Assembly (NCBI RefSeq): GCF_003473485.1
Contig: NC_053043.1
Location: 7,078,001-7,142,000, forward strand
Direction: 5' to 3'
DNA: 64,000 nt
From: Medicago truncatula
Taxonomy: Eukaryota; Streptophyta; Magnoliopsida; Fabales; Fabaceae
In this document: piece by piece, positions 56,700 through 64,000 of the stretch
Layout of the letters: each line of letters opens with the position of its first letter
Numbering within the stretch: the stretch's first letter is position 1
Translations under genes and position numbers: made by a program
Notes under the pieces: generated by a model
The model's database searches: none
What the model was told of the DNA's origin: nothing
What the model saw: only the letters and a program-made list of their open reading frames with translations

Positions 56700-57075
56700 A
56701 CTATATATAAAGAAAACTACCCTTTTCATCAGACTTTTGGGTTGAACTTTTCTTTTCAAAAATACCTTTAACATTTATCTATACTATATGGTAAGTATTA
56801 ACTTATGCCCTTAAGAGCACATGTTAAAGAACTTATTATAGAAATATATGCATCAAAAGTCGTGTAATAAACTTCTAAAAAGTTAAAATATCATGGATTT
56901 CAATGGAAAGTTGCTTTTTTGGGTTCCTTAACATATGCCGTTAGGGCACACGTTAACATGACCAATACTATTTATAAAGAAAACTACCCTTTCAACACAC
57001 TTTTGGGTTGAACTTTTCTTTTCAAAAATACCCTTGATTTTAAATACAAATAACACATGTAACAAATAGATAAGA
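56700..57075. repeat. Dispersed repeat, copies 2 and 3
   Basis: 'ataaagaaaactaccctttt' and 'cttttgggttgaacttttct' occur at 56705-56760 and again at 56975-57025. Both match the copy at 10560-10620. Between them 'atgttaa' and 'gttaacat' motifs suggest a fold-back organisation. Confidence 0.55.
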
Positions 57076-57455
57076 ATAAATTTAATTTAAGGAGAAAACT
57101 TACACACAATTTCTTATGAACTGTTCTTACTGTTAGTCAATTATAAAATAACACATGGATTACTAATTCATATCACTAATCGTCCTCGTTAACCTCTTTT
57201 ACCTCCGTTATCCACATATCAAACTCACAAAAAACTAGCACAAAACAAAAACTCATGTTACCTTTTTATCAACCGATTTTATGTTGTACATCTGTGTTGT
57301 TCCCCTCAATACAACCGACAAAGATTGCCAAGTATTTTCATATCCCTTCCACAAAAAACAGTATTTCTATATTATTTTATTACCTCCACAACAAACAGTA
57401 TTTCCATATTATTTTATTAATATAAGTCACTCTTCCTTAGCCTTTGATCAATTGT

Positions 57456-57706
57456 AACAAACGTGAGCAAAAAATAATGGTAAAGATTGAACTTTAAATC
57501 CTCTAAAAAAATATTAGTAACAAACGTAGGGAAAAAATAATATTAAAGATTGGACTTTAAATCCTCTAAAAAATATTAGAAACAAACGTGAGCAAAAAAT
57601 AATGTTAAAGATTGGACTTTAAATCTTTTGAAAAAATATTAATAATAAACGTGAGCAAAAAATAATGTTAAAAATTGGACTTTAAATCCTCTAAAAAAAG
57701 ATTAGG
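57456..57706. repeat. Minisatellite, four copies of about 63 bp
   Basis: Units begin 'aacaaacgtgagcaaaaaat' at about 57456, 57519, 57581 and 57644, each continuing 'aaagattggactttaaatcc'. Period is 62-63 bp with roughly 90 percent identity by eye. Confidence 0.85.
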
Positions 57707-59990
57707 ACTCAAAATATTTTAGAAAAAGATTTGTTAGCACTATATTAAATATTACTCGCATTGTTTAGTTTTGGTTCCCGCATTGTTTAGTTTTTCTCAA
57801 TCTCTTTGAGCTCTCTCCATCAGAATTCAGAATTAACCTCTAAGTTTTTTTCTTTTTCTATCATGTTACAACTAATCAAAGTCGATTAATTTTATGGATT
57901 ATATTTGACTTTGCTTGTTTATAAGTGATTATTATTTAAATTATTTACAATTAATTTTAAGGATTATTTGACTTTGCTGGTTTATAATTGTTTATACAAA
58001 CTATGATAGCGTATTTTTTTTTTTTTTTATATATAAAGTGAACCGTGGTTTTTTTTAATTATTAAATAAAGGGAAAATAGAAGTAGAATATGAAGACCTT
58101 ACGAAAAATATAGTTTTTAAATATATTCTTTTATCGCAAGCATAACAATGTTTCTTTTACATAACATGTCATTTATACATTTATGTTATGATGTTACTAA
58201 TTACTATTAGAATAAACAATAAATGATCATTATTTTATCTTAATTTTATATGCAGGCAAACTAAAATATGTTGAGTTCAAAAATACTTTTGTTATATGTC
58301 TTGACAATATTTTGTTTATAAATCAATATATCAATAATTTTCATTAATATTTTAAAATTTTAAATTTTTAATCTAAATTATACAAACAAACATAATAAAA
58401 TAATCACTGGCGTCTTTCCGCCAGTAACAATAATAAAATTGGTTAGATATAATTTATACGGATTAAGAGCAAAGTTTAACATTATGGTGTGCCACAAACC
58501 AGATACTTGGATTTTTTAACAATGGCTATTATTTGTAAAACATAATTGAGATGAGACCCCATAATTTTGTGGTGTAGTTATGTCAATTGTTTTGTACAAT
58601 TGCAGATCCATACGCTTGCACCAACAATGTTCAGTGAAAGTAAAAAAATAATTCTTTATTAACCTAAATTTTACACGATTTTTTTTTTTGAAGTCATAAA
58701 ATTCTTAAAAATAACGTGACAATATTAACTTCTGTATTCTAATAGCCCAAAAACTCATAGTACGAGGATTCTTAATGAGTTCGGAGTATAAAATTAAACT
58801 AAACACGAACAAAATACACGCAGACAAAGAGAGACAAATGACAAGGCTTAAAAAGAAGAGAGAAAAAAGAAGGAGCCAACTATTTATTTATTTTGTGCCT
58901 AAAACAGTAAATAGAAATATTGTCCAAGTTTCATCTCATCGTTGGTGAGTCATGGTCTCAAATCTATAAATAGATAAACAAATCTAACAAATATCTTCTT
59001 TTTTGTTTCTATTTGTTCATATAACCATATCTCCATTCAATTTCTTTATCAATATCTTCTTTTTGTTTTCTTTTTCTCTTTTTACCGACAAACAAAAGTT
59101 AAATATGTTTTTAATCCTCTCCTCCCTCTCCTTTCTCATGCACAAAAAGATTAAATTAAAAGTGTTAGAGAGATAGAATATGGTGAAAAGTAAGGGCGAA
59201 GATAAGAGAGAGTGAGAGAGATAGAGGATGAAGATTTGGAGTGTTTGAAAGGAGAGGAACGGAGTCCTCTCCCTCTAAGTTAGGTATCGAGTAAAGTTAT
59301 ATAGAGTAGCATCCAAGTTTCATACGAGATCCAAGTATCACACTTTAGAAAAACCACTGTATAAGGTAGAAAGAGGGATTCATATATCATTCAAAACCAA
59401 TTCATAACAAAAAAACTGATTGTAACTTAGAGCCATCAAAAACTGCATTATCTGTACTTGCCTTTTTAATCTTTTTTTATTTTAGTTTATCTTTGGAAGT
59501 TAAGAAAGAACGCATAAGCAGTAAGAAAGTCGTCAGCAAAGAAAATCACTTGTGACAAAACGAGTTCAACATCATACGATTCGCACATATGATTTGCCAT
59601 GCCATATAGCATTGTTGTATAATAATTCATATTATGTCTGTCGTTAAAATGAGTTAATTTTCTACCATTTGTTCAACCCCACTGATTTCGAGTAAAATCA
59701 TGAAATTGATCTCGAAATGCAATTAAAAAAATCCAGATATGTTTCAAAAAGATAAACTGGATCCAGCATCTGCATGAAAATAAGGATAATGGATTTACAT
59801 TCTAAGTAGCTAACATAAGCCTTCAAAGTTTGCCATTCACCATAATTCAATGCAAGTGCTAGTCAAGTTTAGACTTTCCTTTTATTTCAAGTCCTTTATA
59901 CATCCCCTTCTAATGGAAGCACAGTTAAGTTTGGGTATACCCCTGAAGTGCTTCTGTGTAGTTAAATGACATGTTAACTTGAATTAGCAA
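57707..59990. other. Gene-poor intergenic region
   Basis: This is AT-rich and without a recognisable gene. An inverted motif 'actggcgtctttccgccagt' lies near 58407. A consensus plant TATA (tataaata) is at 58965-58972 on the plus strand, but no conserved reading frame follows. The last few hundred bases may belong to the PP2C 3' UTR. Confidence 0.45.
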
Positions 59991-60194
59991 TAGATTGAAA
60001 ACAGAAAGTATGCTTTCTACAAGTCCAAGAGACGTCCTTCGCCTGCCAAGATAATGCACCTTAAACCTTCAGCAGCCTAACAAAATTGAGTCAGCATTTT
60101 GACTCAATGAGTAGAATATTGGTAATGCAGAAGGCTCAAAAAGATAGAACTTAGATATGTACCACCTAAAAGCTTCCATGAAGCCTCTTTTCAA

Positions 60195-60889
60195 TCACTG
60201 TGAAATAGAAAAGGAAAAAACAAAAAATCATTAAACAAATTCGGATTAGATGATTGATATGAAACAATGCTGCTGACTGTACCAATTCAATTGGACTTTG
60301 AAATGTGGGAGAGGGAACTACAATGGCGTGACTTCTTGTTGAGACCACATGTTGACCGGATAGCGAATCAGAGAAACCATTCGTCACAGCACGATGAACA
60401 TCCAAACCGGCGGAAGCAGATATACCAGAAGTTCCCTTTCCCTTTTTGGCCCTCGTTATTGTACTGACATTGATCTCTCCTGATCCGTACTCAGATGTAC
60501 CTGACTACAGAAAAACCAATGATTAGATAAACAAGTAAAATGATGGGAATGGAAAATAATTAAATTGTTACTTAAATCACCAATGGAGTTTTCAGTTCTC
60601 CATAAGGAAAGTGTATTGAGAATCGAGATGCAAACAGGTAAAAGTCATAGAATGTTTACACAAGCCTGTATAAATAACACGCTAAAATATTTAAGAAGTT
60701 CATACATGAGACGGGCCTTTGATCTGAACAATGATAATTGTTATATCATCTGTTCGACCCTCATGTTCCAACCATAATTTGTAAGACTCTCCAGCAATGG
60801 CAGCACATGCATCACGAGGATCTGAATAACTTGCAGCCTACACACCAAAAAGAAATCATCAAATTTATCAAGATAAGAAATTGAATCAT

Positions 60890-60933
<44 letters not shown>

Positions 60934-62957
60934 ACCTCACCAAACATCATATTTAGTAGCACCACAGTGCTAAAAATAACAAATGAGTAGTGAAAGGTTA
61001 TTTCTATACAAACAGTTTACAATAATTTGATAAGCAGTAAGCCGAAGAAAACTAATGTTTTTCTCACTGAAAAAACAACTTACACAGGTTGTGAAAACAT
61101 TTTGGATGTAAAGAATGATTAGCAACAAGCAGTATTTGGTCTTGTGAATGTGAACTATTTATTTATTAATCAAGTTTACATAGCTATGACAATTGATACA
61201 TACCATCTCTGTCCCTAAATATAGGACCTTTACGGAAAAGAAGAATGTCCCTAGCTATAAATCCTTTTCCAAATTGTAAGATACATTTATTTTTTTCCCC
61301 AAACATATACTCCTAATTAATAGTTAATACTAATTTGTTTTGTAACTGTAGAGTTGGCTATAATTAATACTACCACAGATTAACATAAATAAAACATTAC
61401 CTAAAGGGTAACTTAGGAAGTAGGAACATTGATGTATAAAATGGACATGCTACATAGATGTGAAAGGTAAATGTGCATATAATAAGTAACAAAGGTAAAA
61501 TAAACCGCCATTTTAGGAAAGATAATATATGGGAAGAATATGGAAAAGAAGTATGAACAATAATCACTTATAGGAAAGCAGAAAAGTAAATAAACATAAC
61601 TAGAGGAAGAACAGCAAAATCTGCATCAAGATTTCTTAGTCCTAGTTTTCAAATGTAAAAGGCAAGCCGATAAAAAATAACATACAATTCCACCAAGGGT
61701 AGTAAATGCTTAGTCGTCAATCACGGATTGCATAAAATGGCGGTTTATTCAAATTTTACACTAAATTGTAATAGTTTCCTATAGCCCTTATTTGACAACA
61801 TTTTAAATCGTGTATCGTTGAACAATAGCGGTAAATTAAAATTCCGCTACGCTATGCTATAGCGCCGCTATGGCTGTTATTTGACAACGCTGAGTAGATG
61901 TTATATGATATATGTCCTACAAGAATTACAGTAAGCACTGTGATTTAAACAATGAAGACAATATCTGCATAATTAGTAAATACCTTAAAAAGGAAATAGA
62001 AAGAAAGATGTAATGAAGAAAAAGGCTGCATTTGCAGGACATAACTCATACCATATCAACAACAGTTTGGCTTGATAGGAACTCAAATACACCATCACTT
62101 GCAACGACAAAGAAAAGATGATCCGGCTTAAGCTGAACCGTTAACACCTCCGGAACCGCAATAACACCTATAGTCTCGGCCAAACTATCCCCTACACTCC
62201 TTGTAAAAGCAGCTCCAGGAATCATCCCATTCTGAACCCACAATCTAGGAGGATCATCACCCTGACTCTCTTCATCACCCCAAGTCTGAATATCAGGATC
62301 CTTATGCCCTTCCACCTGATCAACACTCAACACCCTAGCACCACTAAGCTTCACTCTCTCATATTCATCTCTCCTAAATGGTGTCTGATCAGAAGACAAA
62401 TCCTGAGCTACAATTCTATTCCCATCCTTAACAGCCAACACTGCCCTCGAATCACCAACATTCGCAACATAAAGTGTATCCCCTATCACAAGCACCGTAA
62501 TCGCAGTAGTACCACTCATACAATCATCAATCTCACTTTTATGCAACTCATCATTCGTAGCCAAAAAAGCCGAATTATAAGCCTTAACAGGATCCTCTAA
62601 CAATGCAGAATCATTAGACAATTTCTCAACCAACTTATTCTTAACAAAATTAGAACACAGTCCACCAAATTCACCATGTCCATCATAAACACCAAAGAAA
62701 TGAACACTAGGATTACCTTGCAATTGTGTCCTAACACAATAACAATCTTGGTTTTCCTTATCAGGTGAATCAGGATAGTAACCTCTCTGAGTGAGTACAG
62801 AGTATTCCATAGTGAAATTGTGTGAAGCAACATCAACAAAGTGAAGTGACCTTTGTGTGAGTATGTGCTTCTTAGGGACAGGTTCTCTATAATCCCTAGA
62901 GCCACCAATTGATGGTGCAGGATAACGACTACAACACTTTCCGTGAACACAACCCAT
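60195..62957 (-). CDS. Protein phosphatase 2C with MGC N-terminus
   Basis: Exons 62957-62052, 60837-60706 and 60504-60283 give 420 codons in phase; with the next acceptor (60198-60199) the stop TGA falls at 60197-60195. It is a Mn/Mg-dependent Ser/Thr phosphatase. Motifs are 'YDGHGEFG' (Asp92-Gly95), 'MSGTTA' (148-152), '[11 protein letters not shown]' (about 164-174), 'FTRSVGD' (251-257), '[10 protein letters not shown]' (about 284-293) and 'TDDITIIIV' (Asp332/333). The N-terminus '[13 protein letters not shown]' predicts N-myristoylation at Gly2 and palmitoylation at Cys3, hence membrane attachment. The C-terminal 75 residues are basic and Ser-rich. Intron 1 is about 1.2 kb and holds an (AT)n tract. 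The C-terminal exon structure is uncertain (see findings). Confidence 0.88.
60894..60930. repeat. (AT)n microsatellite in PP2C intron 1
   Basis: An uninterrupted AT run of about 35 bp lies 57 bp upstream of the exon 2 acceptor region on the minus strand. Confidence 0.9.
61700..61900. repeat. Decayed fold-back repeat in PP2C intron 1
   Basis: Motifs 'cttatttgacaacattttaa' and 'gttatttgacaacgctgag', plus 'ctatgctatagcgccgctat', mark this as a member of a 'tgtcaaatagcgg' repeat family. Boundaries could not be fixed. A Stowaway-like end (taccatctctgtccctaaat) lies at 61201 but its partner was not found. Confidence 0.4.
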
Positions 62958-64000
62958 GTTTGAAAATCAAACTACACAGCAAGAACAACAAAACTGAATC
63001 TTAAAAAAAAATGCAATTTTAGGTGAAAATTACAATCTTATAAGCTTCTGAAACTCAGCATTGTACTTCAAAGAACATGAACAAACCCTAGAAGCAAAAT
63101 CAGGAAAAGGGTAGTAGAGGATGAAAGTTAAGATTTTGAGGTTGGAATTGTGATCAGAGAGTGAAAAAAACAAAAGGGTAATGAACAAAAAAAGAGAATG
63201 AATTGAAGAAAGGCACAAAAACAAAAAAGGGGTGAAAAAAAAAAGCATAACCCTAGGATGCAGAGGAAATGCACAAAGAAGGAAAAGGTAGAGACATTTT
63301 GTTGGTTTATGCAATGAGAAGAGAACGTGTGAAGTGGGGCTTTGTGAAAAGGAAAGGAAGAATTGTACGTTAGTTTTGGGAGAGAGAGAGAGAATCGAAG
63401 GAAAGATGTTGTAAGAAGCAAGAGTCCAAGAGAGAAATTCAGAGGGATGGTTCTTGTTTCAAAGAGAATGACAGTGACACATAGACATAGACACAGTCAT
63501 AGGTAGACATCATTTGTTGTTTTTGAGATTCTATGAGTGCATGCTTGGGTTTGGGTTTGTGTGTTTGAGTGTGCAAAAATGCTCACATTCCAAGGACACA
63601 CACTTCAACTCAAATTGTTTTTGTGAGTGAGTGAAGAGGGTGTGGAATTCTTTCATTATCTTTAGTTAATTTTTCTTCTTTTAAATGGTTTATTGTTTTT
63701 GCGTAATTGAAGGTTTGTTCGATTGATAAGGAGTTGGTTCATATTTAAAAACCTATTTGCTATTGCGTTTGTCAAACCACGTTTTATAGAAAACTACGGT
63801 AATTCATCACGTTGGCACAAAAGCTCTAAATGTTAAGCTTAATAAAGTCACAACAGTTTTGCTTTGATAATCACATCAACCGTGCTTTTGGTGTTGTAAA
63901 CTCTACCAAACACATACTAAGATGGTGAGTTCAACTTCCGTTAAAATATCTTTAGTGATTGATTTGTGAATAGTTGCTATTCGGGTCTTCATGTTTGACC
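62958..64000. other. PP2C promoter and upstream intergenic region
   Basis: The minus-strand leader is probably in 62958-63430, where pyrimidine-rich (TCTC) tracts are common. Short frames here are leader artefacts. Beyond 63600 nothing is recognised. Confidence 0.45.

Noticed and set aside
57456-57706. CRISPR-like direct repeats
   Set aside because: The units are contiguous 63-bp tandem copies without unique spacers, in a plant nuclear context.
58963-59290. Possible promoter (TATAAATA) and leader of an unknown gene
   Set aside because: No conserved frame or splice structure follows within 1 kb, so it is not called as a gene.
62304-62600. 98-aa plus-strand frame opposite PP2C
   Set aside because: It is the antisense of the PP2C catalytic exon.

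Overview
The window looks like nuclear DNA of a legume. It is AT-rich, its genes have GT-AG introns, it is dense in MITEs and other repeats, and it carries tRNA-derived SINEs and a copia-like solo LTR of kinds I associate with Medicago and its relatives. The species is an inference; no database was searched. I see no CRISPR array, operon, rRNA gene or credible functional tRNA gene. Exon boundaries were worked out by hand from reading frame, splice consensus and family motifs.

Layout. 1-9.5 kb: a solo LTR (658-1927), several MITEs, an intronless DMP/DUF679 membrane protein gene (4151-4747, +) and a four-exon endonuclease/exonuclease/phosphatase-family gene (7431-9422, -). 9.5-16.7 kb: no convincing conserved gene, but a graveyard of small DNA transposons, including a hAT-like element with an 8-bp target-site duplication (TSD) and a mariner-like remnant. 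16.9-21.2 kb: a RING E3 ligase of the RF298/RF4 type (-), with two non-coding 5' exons.

20.4-43.7 kb is the most unusual part. A block containing the RF298 promoter and leader, a spacer, a twin-CX9C mitochondrial protein gene (COA4/CHCHD8-like, +), a methionine-R-sulfoxide reductase B gene (MsrB, -) and the 5' end of a SAC3 gene has been copied and rearranged. There are four COA4-like copies: one intact, one intact but lacking both inner-disulfide cysteines, and two broken. There are three MsrB copies (one without exon 1), a second copy of the RF298 promoter now lying upstream of an MsrB gene, and an orphan SAC3 promoter plus first exon. The ancestral order was probably RF298(-), COA4(+), MsrB(-), SAC3(+). 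Transposons that landed after duplication (a PIF/Harbinger-like element with a nested LINE, two MULE-like elements, a SINE) can be dated against empty sites in sister copies.

43.3-55.5 kb: a 15-exon SAC3/GANP-domain gene (+, about 1550 aa) whose introns hold a SINE with a 20-bp TSD and a gypsy gag relic. 55.5-60 kb: gene-free, with repeats and a 63-bp minisatellite. 60-63 kb: a PP2C phosphatase gene with an MGC N-terminus (-).

The genes form no single pathway. SAC3 acts in mRNA export, RF298 is a ubiquitin ligase, COA4 belongs to cytochrome-oxidase assembly, MsrB repairs oxidised methionine and PP2C acts in signalling. The biology of interest is the structural evolution of the central cluster.
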